A stretch of DNA of 64,000 nt from Solen grandis (taxonomy: Eukaryota; Mollusca; Bivalvia; Adapedonta; Solenidae): the NCBI GenBank assembly GCA_021229015.1, contig CM037781.1, positions 64,406,839 through 64,470,838 on the forward strand. The letters are read 5' to 3'. Of this stretch, positions 36,131-48,096 are shown one piece after another. The position numbers and the translations under genes were made by a program. The notes under the pieces were generated by a model. That model did not search any database. It was not told the DNA's origin and saw only the letters and a list, made by a program, of their open reading frames with translations. Numbering within the stretch: the first letter of the stretch is position 1; each line of letters begins with the position of its first letter.

Positions 36131-36143
36131 GATTTAAATTTTA

Positions 36144-36358
36144 TTGTATTGCATGGGGTTTACCGTCGCTGCGATAGTATTTCAATCATAATATAGTGAC
36201 GTCCAGCTAATTACAGGTGGAGGAAGACCCCGAGTACACAGAGGTACCCGGATAGAACCACCGACCTACCGCAAGCCAGCTGGAAACTTCCTCACATGAA
36301 AAATCCCTACCGGGATTCGAACCCACAACGACTGTAACCGCTCGGCCACGGCGGCCCC
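36144..36358 (-). mobile_element. tRNA-derived SINE, family S1, with 13-bp target duplication
   Basis: Read on the minus strand the head begins GGGGCCGCCGTGGCCGAG, a tRNA-Ser/Leu-like box A region, followed by a box B of the form GGGTTCGAATCCC. The body continues with landmarks shared with 56762-57020 and 58357-58601: on the plus strand 'ggtggaggaagaccccgag', 'ccgacctaccgcaagccagc' and 'agtatttcaatcat'. The direct repeat GATTTAAATTTTA flanks it (36131-36143 and 36359-36371). The simple CAAGT tail seen in other copies is absent. Confidence 0.9.
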
Positions 36359-37257
36359 GATTTAAATTTTAGATAAAGGTTGGTAATAGTAATATTTGAG
36401 GTAAAAAATAGCAAAAACATCTATTAAATTTTAATTATTTAAACTGCATCAAAATAGCCGTTTCTGTTAATTCGCCACACTATATTTTGTTCTGATAATT
36501 CGTCCCAACATTCTTTCACGTTCAAAGGTCGATGTCAGTATAAAATTTTTTTTATACAAATGCTATTAGCGTCTGTAAAATATTGTTAGGGAACAAACAT
36601 TACTGTAATAAGACTTTAATATATAAAACTGTAATAAAACTTTTAGAGAAAACCTGTGCTGCGTTTAATTAATTAATCGTGTTAAAATATTCTTTTCATT
36701 TAAAAAAACAATCTTGATTATTTGCATTATTCTTTATACGGAACATAAAGAACATCATTAATTAGTTCAAACAAAAATAGCGGTGCAATTAAAGAGTTGA
36801 ATAAGAATTGTATTACCCTCTCTAAATTAATTTTTAATTAAGCCTCTGATTAAGTATTATGGTCTGCCAAACTGGTCTTTATGAATCCTATTTGTATCAT
36901 ATCTGAAAAGTCTTTCTAATTGGAAAAAAGCGAACGTTTAGCATGTGTAAAATGCGTTTGATTACAATATCATCGTCGTCTGCCTGGAGATATTTCGTTT
37001 TAGAGGGTGTTACGAAGTATTCTAAAAGCCGCTGGCATATCAATTAATTTGGAATACATGTACTCGTACATTTCTTGAGCATAGTATTCAGTTATCTGGA
37101 GACTTAAGCTATGTGGACATTTAAGTGTTTCTTTACTGTGGTATCATACTTAGTAACATTATTATAGGTCATACCATTTTATGCTGTGTTAATCAAATGA
37201 GAGCAGCAGGGTGTTGATGAAAGTGCTACTGCTGCTGCTGCTTCTGTTTCTATGACT

Positions 37258-37445
37258 GTGTTTAAGTCATATAAAGACGTCTGGCTATTGGATAAAATTA
37301 CCGAGTGCACAAAAGCATCCGGGTAGAACCACCGACCTTCCGCGCTTACTTACACGACAAATTAGAGTGGCGACTCGAACTTACAGCGGCTAGGGTCTAA
37401 GTGATAGCACGTAAGAGACCATAACCACTCGGTCTAGGAGTTATC
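37258..37445 (-). mobile_element. diverged SINE, S1-like, next to the assembly gap
   Basis: Plus-strand words 'aaagacgtctggct', 'gtgcacaaaagcatccgggtagaaccaccgacc' (in pieces) and 'gaccataaccactcggtc' follow the order of the S1 body and tRNA-like head. Box B is degenerate. The element lies just left of the N run, so its 5' flank is uncertain. Confidence 0.7.
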
Positions 37446-37459
37446 CTATCCTAATGGTG

Positions 37460-37559
37460 NNNNNNNNNNNNNNNNNNNNNNNNNNNNNNNNNNNNNNNNN
37501 NNNNNNNNNNNNNNNNNNNNNNNNNNNNNNNNNNNNNNNNNNNNNNNNNNNNNNNNNNN
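37460..37559. other. assembly gap, 100 N
   Basis: Exactly 100 undetermined bases, a conventional scaffold gap length, so the true distance is unknown. It follows a SINE fragment, a likely cause of assembly failure. Confidence 0.99.
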
Positions 37560-38743
37560 CGGAAATAAGAAGTAAATGTACTTAGTCGAAAATAATTAGG
37601 AGATACTTGAAACACTGACACTGCAATTCCATCACTTGTAATTACCTATAAATATGCACAATCATGTTAGTGTATCACCTGCCGCGCTAGATATATACAG
37701 CGCGGTGAAAAAGTTAGGTTGCGGTTTCGAATCCATATCTAAAACCCAAACGTAGGGCATTGGAAATCTGTAAAAATCTCCACATAATATGCTAGTATAA
37801 AAAATCTTCTTTTTTTTCATTGATAGATGCATAATTGATATTTTTGTTTTCCTTTGCACCTTGCAGTAATGAAGTGTTGCATTCATTTAAGGGGTTCTAT
37901 TTAAAAATATCTTTGTTTCAGTACTAGATATTTTATACATTGCCATTTACTATTGTCCGTTTCTTTTAATATTTGCTGTTGTTGTTTTTTTAATTTAAAA
38001 CATATATATATATTATAACCTGTAGGAGAGAACGAGGGACAATATGCTAATTAAAACAAATTGTGTGTTCATCCTTTTGTTACGACCAGGTAAACGCAAA
38101 CGTCTTTATAACATAGGGTTTACGGCATCGTTTAAAAATTTGAATAAAAACCACTTTTGTGCATTTAAAACATGTTCTCTCAGCGATATTGGCGCTTTGA
38201 TTTATACCGTGGTTACGAACGTGCCCAAAATTGCCCGGCGTCCACGTTTCATCCGTAGAAAGCCTTGACAGAACGTAAGAAACGTGTCAGACTTTGATCA
38301 GAACGTGAGAAACGTGAGGGAACCCATCAGAACGTGGCGTACCTGGAGGGAACGGAAGGAAAGTACTGGCATCCGTGGTCGTCCGTGGGTCGCAATGTGG
38401 TGCGCCTTGTTGCTACCGGGACTCATCCCCCTCCACTGCTCGTCACGGATATACCGTAAAAATGACCAAAGTCCCCACTACGTTTCGTTAAAACGAGATT
38501 GTCGTGGCCGCCGGGAACATAGTGTAAACGTAGAATAATGGTTCATCTTATAGTGCCATGATTCAATTTTTAATAATTCAGATATAGACCTTCATAATTT
38601 TTAATCCACTACATGACATATGCATCATTCAAATGCAAAGAGCAGACAAAATTCTTTAAAACATTTTAATTTTGGTTTAAATTTTTTCCTTTAAGCAACT
38701 GATACGATTGAATAAAAGTGGTGTCCCTTTTCACAGTGCCAAG
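37560..38743. other. gap-to-MITE stretch with a CpG-rich, AACGTG-repeat patch
   Basis: Most is AT-rich. Between about 38210 and 38540 G+C and CpG rise sharply and the word GAACGTG(A/G) recurs: 'cagaacgtaagaaacgtgtc', 'cagaacgtgagaaacgtgag' and 'cagaacgtggcg'. Plus frames 38044-38268 and 38284-38538 cover it, rich in Arg with no family motif I recognise. It may be part of an unknown transposon or an imported fragment. Confidence 0.4.
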
Positions 38744-39110
38744 CAGGGCTCTTGATATCCATTTTAGTTGTTGGGCACCATTCCCTTAGCCAAAAATTAT
38801 GCGGTTTTCTCCATTATCAAGCAAAATTCCCCCTGCAGTTGAAAATGCAAGAGCTCATATAAATAGCCAGAATGGTCAAGTGGTAGACTGTTGTACAATA
38901 CAGCTATACTGTATACTAGTTGATTTCTACTTCATTTTTATCAATAAAGCTATTAGACAGGACTATTTGTACATTTTTATTAAAACAGTTTTTGTATGCA
39001 CGTGCATCAAAATTGCCTAAAATTCCCCCTACATGAGAAAATGGCTCGAAAAATCATTCCCCCTCCAGAAGGTAAAGATACTGTTCCCCCAAAACAGAGA
39101 GAAAGCCCTG
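38744..39110. mobile_element. candidate hAT-type MITE with CAGGGCT ends
   Basis: The segment begins CAGGGCTCTTGATATCC and ends AGAGAGAAAGCCCTG, a short inverted terminus of the CAGGG type typical of hAT transposons. The word AAAATTCCCCCT recurs inside at 38821 and 39019. The pentamer CCAAG flanks both ends, which is shorter than the usual 8-bp hAT duplication. There is no transposase. Confidence 0.45.
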
Positions 39111-39685
39111 CCAAGGGTCCCGTGTTTTCGAATTTTTTAAGTACAATCTGAGACTTCTCAATACCATTCCATAAGAAAATGGGTCTCACGAGGATTCTGA
39201 AAACTGGAGTCTTTGACAAAAAATGCCAAAAAAGTTAAGTTATTACACAATTTTAGTCATATATAACGAGAACAGCCAGATAAGAGCCATTTCCAAAATG
39301 TCCTGCCTTGTTCTCGAGAAATTGAAACGATAAAGCTCAGATTTGTTCATACTCAAACATTTGAAAAATAATGGCAATTTGTTGGGAGGAAATCAAGATC
39401 ATTTTTTTTTTTCAGATCGGGAGACTCCAATCTAAACTGATTGGATTATATTTATTTAGCTTCGGAACTCGTAACTAAATATATTGCGCATGAAAGGTCA
39501 TGAAATGTAGGTCAGTACGACAGGATCCATGGGATTGTATTCGAGTATCATAAATATGATATATTTAATTTTTTTTTATATTCTTTCAAAGCAGTACTGC
39601 AATCAATGACGGTCGAATAGTAAGAGGTGTGAACCAGGATCGGGGATCGCGAGTCATTCTGGTACTGTTGGCTCTTTGAATGGAG
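39111..39685. other. AT-rich stretch without a recognisable gene
   Basis: Nothing supported was seen. Confidence 0.4.
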
Positions 39686-39800
39686 TTCTGCACAAATGTA
39701 GGTATATTTCCTGGATCAGTTGGCCAAGTGTCAAGATAGTGTAACCTGATATGGCAATGGCATTAAGCCATCTGTAAATGGAGTGTGACTGCAGTAGAGT
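39686..39800 (+). mobile_element. old S2 SINE body fragment
   Basis: The order 'ctggatcagttggccaagtgtcaagatagtgtaacctg' (quoted in pieces: ctggatcagttggcc, gtgtcaagatagtgtaacc) matches 'gactggttggcccggtgtcaggataatgtgactgg' of the SINE at 60657-60966. The head and tail are lost. Confidence 0.5.
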
Positions 39801-40128
39801 GGCTCTATGTTTAGTATCATGTGACTTAAATCCCAAGATGACTCGGTGAATCGTTAGACTAACAATCATTTCTTGGTTCACTTACGAAGCGAGATAAAGT
39901 TCGTTTTAATGCTTGTAAAATCAACAAAATTATTTCCGGATTTACTTTGAGCAATGTTTCATCGATAAAACAATGTCACTAAACTACTTAATTTAGAATA
40001 TTGTAATAAACATGCGCGACACGAACAAACGTTGCAATAAATTCTGTTTTCATATTAAATGATAGATTGCTTTATTGGGATTTTCTCTTTTATCACCATT
40101 CGGCGTGCCATGGAAATTCGCAACTACC

Positions 40129-40190
<62 letters not shown>
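40129..40190. repeat. poly-A followed by (AT)n microsatellite
   Basis: About 27 A residues pass directly into an AT dinucleotide run of about 35 bp. This could be the A-tail of an old retroposon, but nothing recognisable precedes it. Confidence 0.95.
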
Positions 40191-40192
<2 letters not shown>

Positions 40193-40659
40193 CCGTTTCC
40201 TGTACGTTTTACATCCATTATAAAGTAACAAGAGGACATTTGTTTTCAAAATAACACCATGAATGATTTGAGTCTCTTTATGGTCCCATTAAAACCAGAT
40301 TTCAAGTGATTTAAACATCCAAATGTGTTTTCAAAATATTTACACAGTTTCAATCGGTACAGTTAAGGGTAGATATACCGAAATACGTTATTCTTACGTG
40401 TTCAATAATACGCTATGCATATGCAGTTTTACTTACTTATTTTAATATATCTATATACGGACTGAAAAGTATAAGGTTGTCACAAATGAACAAATATATA
40501 CTTCGTCAGCATTGCAACTATTTCGTAATTTCGGTATTCTACAAAGACTATAGTAAATGAATAACAAAATTTGAAATAAAGCAACTAGCTGACAAATCTA
40601 TTGGGCACTGTGTATCTAAGTAAGTTTGGTTTTGTGTCTCGACTTTCCTTTTTTTTTTC

Positions 40660-40870
40660 AGTTATGAACGTTAAACCCCAAAATAGATGGAGTTTGAACT
40701 GAATCCCCCAGCGTCGGAGACCCACGGCTGCCTATATTACATGTGTATGAAGGAACGGAATAAGCGCTCGTGGATCTTCGACGCTGTGAATCCCCACACA
40801 TACACCCATTCTATTAGATTTCGACTTCGCGGCTTTCGATCCGCCTTAAGAATCGCTTATTGAGGTGAAA
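40660..40870. repeat. G+C-richer candidate dispersed repeat
   Basis: This block stands out from AT-rich surroundings. It begins near 'gaacgttaaaccccaaa', a word resembling the 3' tail of mollusc SINEs, and contains 'cagcgtcggagacccacggc' and 'gtggatcttcgacgctgtg', with GCGTCG and CGACGC as complementary words. It is not coding in any long frame. It could be an unclassified repeat. Confidence 0.35.
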
Positions 40871-42372
40871 CGAGTTATCGTGTTTAAATTGTCTATTAGT
40901 TTGTCTCAGTTAAGATAAAATGTCTACGATAATGAAAACTCTTTTCGCTCATAGTTTCTGTTGAAAGAAAATAGTAAATTTTAAAGGACGTTTCCACTTT
41001 TAAAAATACCATTTTGTAAGGACCTCGTGTCTTTAATGGGCAATACCATTTGTAGAATTAAATTTGTAGTTTCAATTTTACATTTTCAAACACGTGGTCT
41101 CCAGCACAACAATAAACGTGGAGGCCATACCATGTGTATTACCGGAATATTTGAATTTGTTTTATTTCATTAAAAAGAGTAACGCATGCGGATGCCAACG
41201 CTCATCTGTTAAAAGTGTTTGAGTGATGGGCTACATTTTTAGTTTTTTCACGACGACAACAACGACAATGAGTCAGCCACTGAGCCATCATAATAGCTCT
41301 ACATTTTTTGCGAAACAGGCGAAATAATAAAAAATAACTTATTTAATTGGATGTACTTCACTTGAAACATTTTAAAATAGATGTGTAGTACTAGTTCCTC
41401 TGAGCTTATTTTGATTTTTTTAAATCATTAAAAGAATACGGTCGGCCATTTAAAAACCCAGAACCTGACTATTTCTGTTATTATGCTTAATAAGCCCACT
41501 GACATTAATTAATACATGTTTACATAATGAATTTAGTGACGAATCATCCATTCAACATTATATTGTGATCATGGTCCGGCGAGTGATAGTGGGAATTTTA
41601 AAGTAAATGCAAGCCTCTATAGACTTAAAGCAAAATAGCCAATAACTCGTTAAGACATTGGATGTTTGCATCTGCACTGAAGTCTTTTTGAGCAATTTGA
41701 GGAACATGATTATAGTTCAATGATGGATTGACTTCCTTAAGTAAACTAACAAAGGCAGCAACATAAAGGTTAGTAATATTTATAGACCGTCACGTATGGT
41801 TGATATGACAGAGGAACAACCATGCTGAGTATTTGCGTAATAACACAATAGAAAACAGACAAATACCAAATTATATTTAAAGGCCCATTACAAGAAAATA
41901 AAATATAGCATTTACATATTGCAGACTAACACAAATGGTACAAAATGTGCTTTATGTGCAGTAAAATAACAGTTAAACGCATTGAAAATGTTGGTCAAAC
42001 GACGCAATATAATGTTTTAAAGGAATGTCAAAATACTATCATTGTTTACATTTTGCCCAAAGACGATCTGTAATCGGAAATGATATAAAATCGAATCACA
42101 ATTTGTTTATCTGCTACGTCATAAATTCATGCACTTGTGATTCGTTAACGGATTGTGGGGTATATATGGAAAACGTCAGAAAATTTACTAAGATTTGCAG
42201 AATAGGCAAATTAGTCAATTTTGTAATCAGTTGAATGATCTTAAGTAAATGGTGCATTGTAATAATGTTGTCGTCAACAAGTATGTACAGACTGCATCTC
42301 GCAACAAATCTGTAGCACACACTTTGCTTTTCTGTCCGAAGAATATACACTGCTTTTGATATATTTTCTTAC
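40871..42372. other. AT-rich stretch without a recognisable gene
   Basis: Short frames only; nothing supported. Confidence 0.4.
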
Positions 42373-43700
42373 TTTCGACATTGATTGACTAGAGGATTTT
42401 CTAACTTTCTACATTGAGTGACAAGAGGATTTTCTTACTTTCTACATTGAGTGACAAGAGGATTTTCTTACTTACTACATTGAGTAACTAGAGGAGTTTT
42501 TAACTTTCTACATTGAGTAACTATATGATTTTTTTAACTTTCTACATTGAGTGACTAGAGGATTTTCTAACTTTCTACATTGAGTAACTAGAGGATTTTC
42601 TAACTTTCTACATTGAGTAACTAGAGGATTTTTTTAACTTTCTGCATTGATTAGTGTCTGAGGATTTTTTTAACTTTCTGCATTGAGTGACTAGAGGAAT
42701 TTTTTTAACTTTCTGCATTGAGTAACTAGAGGATTTTTTTAACTTTCTACATTGAGTAACTAGAGGATTTTTTTAACTTTCTACATTGAGTAACTAGAGG
42801 ATTTTTTTAACTTTCTACATTGAGTAACTAGAGGATTTTTTTAACTTTCTGCATTGAGTAACTAGAGGATTTTTTTAACTTTCTGCAATTAGTGTCTTGA
42901 GGATTTTTTTAACTTTCTGCATTGAGTGACTAGAGGATTTTTTTAACTTTCTGCATTGAGTAACTAGAGGATTTTTTTAACTTTCTGCATTGAGTGACTA
43001 GAGGATTTTTTAACTTTCTGCATTGAGTGACTAGAGGATTTTTTTAACTTTCTACATTGAGTAACTAGAGGATTTTTTTAACTTTCTACATTGAGTAACT
43101 AGAGGATTTTTTTAACTTTCTACATTGAGTGACTAGAGGATTTTTTAACTTTCTACATTGAGTAACTAGAGGATTTTTTTAACTTTCTACATTGAGTGAC
43201 TTGAGGATTTTTTTAACTTTCTACATTGAGTAACTATAGGATTTTTTTAACTTTCTACATTGAGTAACTAGAGGATTTTTTTAACTTTCTACATTGAGTA
43301 ACTAGAGAATTTTTTTAACTTTCTACATTGCGTGACTAGAGGATTTTTTTAACTTTCTACATTGAGTAACTAGAGGATTTTTTTTAACTTTCTACATTGA
43401 GTGACTAGAGGATTTTTTTAACATTCTGCATTGCGTGACTAGAGAATTTTTTTAACTTTCTACATTGCGTGACTAGAGGATTTTTTTAACATTCTGCATT
43501 GCGTGACTAGAGAATTTTTTTAACTTTCTACATTGAGTAACTAGAGAATTTTTTTAACTTTCTGCATTGAGTAACTAGAGGATTTTTTTAGCTTTCTACA
43601 TTGAGAGACTAGAGGATTTTCGAACCTTCTACATTGAGTGGCTGGAGGATTTTCTAACTTATTACACTGAGTGACTAGATGATTTTTTAATTTTCTACAT
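42373..43700. repeat. 34-bp minisatellite, about 39 units
   Basis: The consensus is GAGTAACTAGAGGA, then T(6-8), then AACTTTCTACATT. Spacing between successive 'gtaactagagg' landmarks is 34 bp (for example 42722 and 42756). Variants are ordered: GTGACT versus GTAACT, TGCATT versus TACATT, and GCGTGACT confined to the 43330-43510 part, which suggests local block duplication. Both ends are more degenerate than the middle. It is strongly strand-asymmetric (T-rich top strand). No coding function. Confidence 0.95.
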
Positions 43701-43789
43701 TAAGTGACTCGGGGGTGTCTTTACTTTCTTCATTGAGTTACTATTTTTTTAGGATTTTCTAACCTTCTATAAGAGTTTTTAAATGTGTT

Positions 43790-44392
43790 TTCTTTATCCT
43801 CAGTCCTGTTTTTGTTTAAAATCTAGAATTGTCAAATCACATTTTGGTAAAGTTGAACACATTTCATGGTGAAAAAGGGGATGTATTTTTTGTATTTTTA
43901 AATCATTTTTATTTTTCGGCACCAAGCTGAACATAGTGTTTCAAAGATTAACAATAGTTTAAGTTACAGATTGTTAAAAACATCACAACTTTACGTTGTT
44001 TGTCAATTAGACCGTTGGTATATAGTTTTGTTTTAATGATTCTTATTAAGCATTAGAATCCTAGAACCTTACGATGACCACCGAATGGTTCCTATGATGT
44101 CCATTATTGCACGGTCCCTTGTTAAAGCCCACAGACAAATACTTAACTTCTTCTTATATACTCATACTTAAAAAAATGTTTTGTTTGTCAGCTACTGAAT
44201 ATTTAAAGCGCATTGTCAGTAACATAATATTGTAAGAATAATCTTGGGACTTGCTTCAAAGTTTGCAGCATCTAACTGTTGAATAAATATGTTAAAAAAT
44301 TATATGTTTTTTATAATTCAATAATCAGCAAATTTGCTAAGTACCTAAAATTAAACATCATTTTACCTTGATACATGACCCTGCAATAATTG
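43790..44392. other. AT-rich stretch without a recognisable gene
   Basis: Nothing supported was seen. Confidence 0.4.
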
Positions 44393-44527
44393 CATACCCT
44401 TATATGCTAAGCGCCAAGCAAGGGAGCTACTACAGTACCACGACTTTGGTATGTCGCGGCCGGGGATTGAACCCACGACCCACCGCACCCAAGGCGGACA
44501 CTCTAACCACTCGGCCAACGGGGACGG
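44393..44527 (-). mobile_element. SINE family S2, head plus part of body
   Basis: On the minus strand the sequence reads GTCCCCGTTGGCCGAGTGG (tRNA-like box A), 'ttagagtgtccgccttgggtg', then box B within GTGGGTTCAATCCCCGGCCG. The body 'cgacataccaaagtcgtggta' and 'agctcccttgcttggcg' matches the copy at 60657-60966. The 3' half is missing. Confidence 0.85.
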
Positions 44528-45360
44528 TCAGAAACTTTATGTGACATTCAATACGTCAGAAACGGTTAAAGTAACCCTTTAGTGTTCAGCTTTTTACAAA
44601 AGTGTGGACCTACTCTGACAGTAATACATCGTTTCAAAAAATATTTAAAACTGTTCCTAGCACGAGACTTTTTTCCTTACGGCGCCGTCATTATGCATTC
44701 TCCCCTTTCCATAAAGATTCATGAAACCATGTCATTTCTTCAAAATTTCCTATCAATTCCATTTTTTTCTCTTTCCGCAGTGTAAAAAAATGCGATTTTC
44801 TCCATACTTAACATTGTTTAATGCCTTTTCTCTACCATTTGAAATAAAAAAACAACTAAATGGCGAAATACTCCTTATATCCAGGACCAGGATTTGCTAT
44901 ATTTCATCTATAAAATGCTCTCCTAAAGGCATCTGTAATGTTCAATAACGTGCTATAACCTCAGCTAAATTATATTAACGATGTAAGTTCAAAACTCGCC
45001 AGAAATTCACACATTTTACAGCTTCGTTGTTTATTTGTATTTTCCTGTCTAGACATTGCCGATCTTTTGTCAGAAGGACTCTTATTATCCCTAGTCCAGA
45101 CGTTTAACAATTGAATGCATTCGAGTTGCATCTTCAATACAATATGTATTTGAATTTCACCATTTCATAAATATTCATTGACCTGCGTTACGTCTCAATG
45201 TGTAAGCTGAATCAACTATTATGCTGTAAAGCATGTCTGTATCTTTTGAACAAAACGCGTCATATAGACCATTGTTATTGTAAAAGTGCGGTTATCATAG
45301 ATCTGCAAAAAAATTAACAGCCCGACATGAGTAACATCAGAATGTACTCTTATCTTTCGA
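44528..45360. other. AT-rich stretch, no recognisable gene
   Basis: Plus frames 44582-44785 and 44721-44948 overlap and carry no family motif. Confidence 0.35.
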
Positions 45361-45369
45361 CCTTTAAAG

Positions 45370-45422
45370 TTTTTTTTTTGTGTGTGTGTGTTTTTTGTTG
45401 TTTTTTTTTGGGGGGGGGGGGG
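45370..45422. repeat. T/GT/G low-complexity tract
   Basis: Runs of T, then (GT)n, then T, then about 12 G. A likely site of sequencing or slippage length error. Confidence 0.9.
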
Positions 45423-45471
45423 TGAGTAACGCCCTTAAAACAGTATTTCAATTATTTAGAGACCATGCATA

Positions 45472-45661
45472 TTTGAGACAGTTATCGTTCTGCCACACCG
45501 CAAAATTACGCCGTAGTAGACATGTGACATGATGCCATATTCAGTTATATTATCCTGACACTGGGCCAACCAGTCCCGGAAATATGCTGAACGCCAAGCA
45601 TGGGAGATTCCAGTACATGTTTTGACGACTTTGGTATGTGGCGGTCGCGATCGAATCCACG
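45472..45661 (-). mobile_element. SINE family S2, body copy with damaged head
   Basis: On the plus strand the order is 'gagacagttat', 'acgccgtagtagacatgtgacatgatgcc' (in pieces), 'ttatcctgacactgggccaaccagtccc', 'gctgaacgccaagcatggga', then 'gactttggtatgtggcggtcgcgatcgaatcc'. This is the reverse complement of the S2 body and box B. The box A end is missing. Confidence 0.8.
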
Positions 45662-46127
45662 TGACGTCGATTTTGCAAAAATAAATATATCACATAGTTA
45701 CTGCTAAACGCCGAGGCATTCCATATCTTAGCCAATAACAAATACAAGCTAAATGTTCTCAAATAATATTTCTGGTTAGAGTACATTAACACCGTTAATT
45801 ACTGAAATTTTAGGCCGAAAATTTGAGATTGCAGGGAAATTATTTTTATGATTTAATTACATTAATGCCTTTTTAGTTATTTAAAACTTCAAAGTTGCCT
45901 TTTCATCATCATAATGAGGATATGAAAGAGAGTGTAATTCCCAGTTTATTATTTATTTATTAACGATCCTCAAGTCCAAAGTACATTTTTTATTAAAATC
46001 AATTTTGAATTAACCAAAAATAACCTGTTTTCTTTTAAAATTTGCACATTTCAGGGTTTTGCAAACCGGTAATTTTCACTATAAATCTTTACACAAACGA
46101 CGATAATTAATTGTAAATGCTGCTGTC

Positions 46128-46275
46128 TAAATAACGTAGTGCTTGGCGCACTGACTTTTTTTAATTATACCCGGGCTCGATCCCAGGTTGGGTCCGATGT
46201 TGCATGTGAAAGTATACGCGTCCGGGTACTCCGGTTTCGCCATACACCAAAGACAAGACAACCGCCACTGGTAGA
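46128..46275 (+). mobile_element. tRNA-like SINE fragment, third family
   Basis: 'tagtgcttggcgcactgac' resembles box A, and GGGCTCGATCCCAGG resembles box B. They are followed by 'gcgtccgggtactccggttt', a motif seen in other metazoan SINE bodies. It differs from S1 and S2. Ends were not defined. Confidence 0.5.
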
Positions 46276-46403
46276 GCCAAAGATAAGATTTTTATAAACG
46301 ATGAAGCTTTCTCTCTAATAGTTGTAAAATTATTTAAAAATTACTTTTTTAAATACTTAAAATACACGTGTATACCAGTGTTAAGGGAAATTTCAATCCC
46401 CCA

Positions 46404-46530
46404 TAAATTTAATGCGATATAGCGTACGAAGCGGGAAACTGTGCCCTATTGATTTTTTGTTTCTTAGTTTTTCAGATGTAAAGAATTTTTTAACATTCGG
46501 GAAAAAATTTATAAGTGATACGCCTTTCGC
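46404..46530 (+). repeat. single arm of the inverted repeat found at 58119-58835
   Basis: 'ttaatgcgatatagcgtacgaagcgggaaactgtgccc' (in pieces) and 'cagatgtaaagaattttttaacattcggg' match the arm sequence at 58215-58300 and the reverse complement of 58620-58720. A minus-strand frame, 46393-46623, runs through it and is probably a repeat by-product. Confidence 0.65.
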
Positions 46531-46596
46531 GACAATACACAATTTCACAAAGTCAGAAGGTAGTCCCGGTGGTATGTCACAACAGTAGATAATTAG

Positions 46597-47493
46597 GTTG
46601 TCTAAGGCTAAATTATCATTCATTTAGTACGGGTCCGCCGTGTACTGTCTAAGGCTAAATTATCATTCATTTAGTACGGGTCCGCCTTGTACTGTCTAAG
46701 GCTAAATTATCATTCAATTAGTACGGGTCCGCTGTGTACTGTCTAAGGCTAAATTATCATTCATTTAATACGGGTCCGCCGTGTACTAAGGCTAAATTAT
46801 CATTCAATTAGTACGGGTCCGCCGTGTACTGTCTAAGGCTAAATTATCATTCAATTAGTACGGGTCCGCCGTGTACTGTCTAAGGCTAAATTATCATTCA
46901 ATTAGTACGGGTCCGCCGTGTACTGTCTAAGGCTAAATTATCATTCATTTAGTACGGGTCCGCCGTATACTGTCTAAGGCTAAATTATCATTTCAATTTA
47001 GTACGGGTCGCCCTGTATCTGTCTAAGGCTAAATTTTCTTCATTTATTAGGGTCTGCCGTTTTACGTCTAAGCTAAATTATCACTCAATTAGTACGGGTT
47101 CCACGTAGTTACTGTCTAAGGCTAAATTATCACTCATTTAGTACGGGTCCGTCGTGTACTGTCTAAGGCTAAATTATCATTCAATTAGTACGGGTCCGCC
47201 GTGTACTGTCTAAGGCTAAATTATCATTCATTTAGTACGGGTCCGCCGTGTACTGTCTAAGGCTAAATTATCATTCATTTAGTACGGGTCCGCCGTGTAC
47301 TGTCTAAGACTAAATTATCATTCTTTTAGTACGGGTCCGTCGTGTACTGTCTAAGGCTAAATGATCATTCATTTAGTACGGGTCCGCCGTGTACTGTCGA
47401 AGTCTAAATTATCATTCATTTAGTACGGGTCCGCCGTGTACTGTCGAAGTCTAAATTATCATTCATTTAGTACGGGTCCGCCGAGTACTGTAA
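46597..47493. repeat. 47-bp satellite, about 19 units
   Basis: The consensus is CTGTCTAAGGCTAAATTATC, then ATTCATTTAGTACGGGTCCG, then CCGTGTA. CTGTCTAAGG landmarks lie 47 bp apart (46645 and 46692). Units near 46980-47110 are degenerate and the last three share a GTCGAAGTCTAA variant, the mark of stepwise expansion. It is not a CRISPR array: every base of the unit is repeated, with no variable spacers. Confidence 0.95.
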
Positions 47494-48096
47494 AATCTGA
47501 GTATATAGAGTGTTTGTATAGATGTCAAAGGCCGGTATATAAGTAAAGTAGAACACGGACAGGCTTAAATGTCTTGTTGCATACCATTAAATGCTCTAAA
47601 TGGGAGATTTACTTACTAGCAAAACTGAAATGTCAAGTTAGAAAGGTGTGTTAGATGCTCTGTACCGAGTGTAGTGGCCCTGTATAAGAATAATGCGACT
47701 TGCTGTGGTATCATGCCACTTGTTGTGGTATCATGCCACTTGTGGTATCATGCCACATCATACAAAGAAACTACGTCATTCTATATCGTTCGGACAAAAG
47801 TCCCACTGTCAGAGTAATATGTCTGTATGGTATCATGTGACTTTATATGGCATGGTGCACCGTATGTTTCAAAAATGCCGTGAATAACTGAAACCAAAGT
47901 AAACAACAGAATGGATTAACGCATGCAAACATCTGCAGGGAGCTATATGCAGACCTAGACCCGATGCAGCAACGGAGAATACGAGATAAATGATTTTTCT
48001 TATATGTAGATTATTCGCATTTTTGTTATGCGTATTTTGGAGATAAATACTATGAGCAGTTCGAGATTGAAGTCTCATAAACATACATATAACAGT
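47494..48096. other. short stretch with a threefold TATCATGCCACTTGTGG motif
   Basis: Around 47700-47755, 'gtggtatcatgccacttg' recurs about every 20 bp (roughly three copies). There is no gene that I can support. Confidence 0.5.

Noticed and set aside
37662..37886. Minus-strand 74-codon frame beside the gap
   Set aside because: No motif; flanked by unresolved sequence; not supportable.
42373..43700. Regular array that could be mistaken for CRISPR
   Set aside because: The whole 34-bp unit is repeated without unique spacers and the genome is eukaryotic; it is a minisatellite.
46597..47493. Second regular array that could be mistaken for CRISPR
   Set aside because: A 47-bp satellite with no variable spacers.
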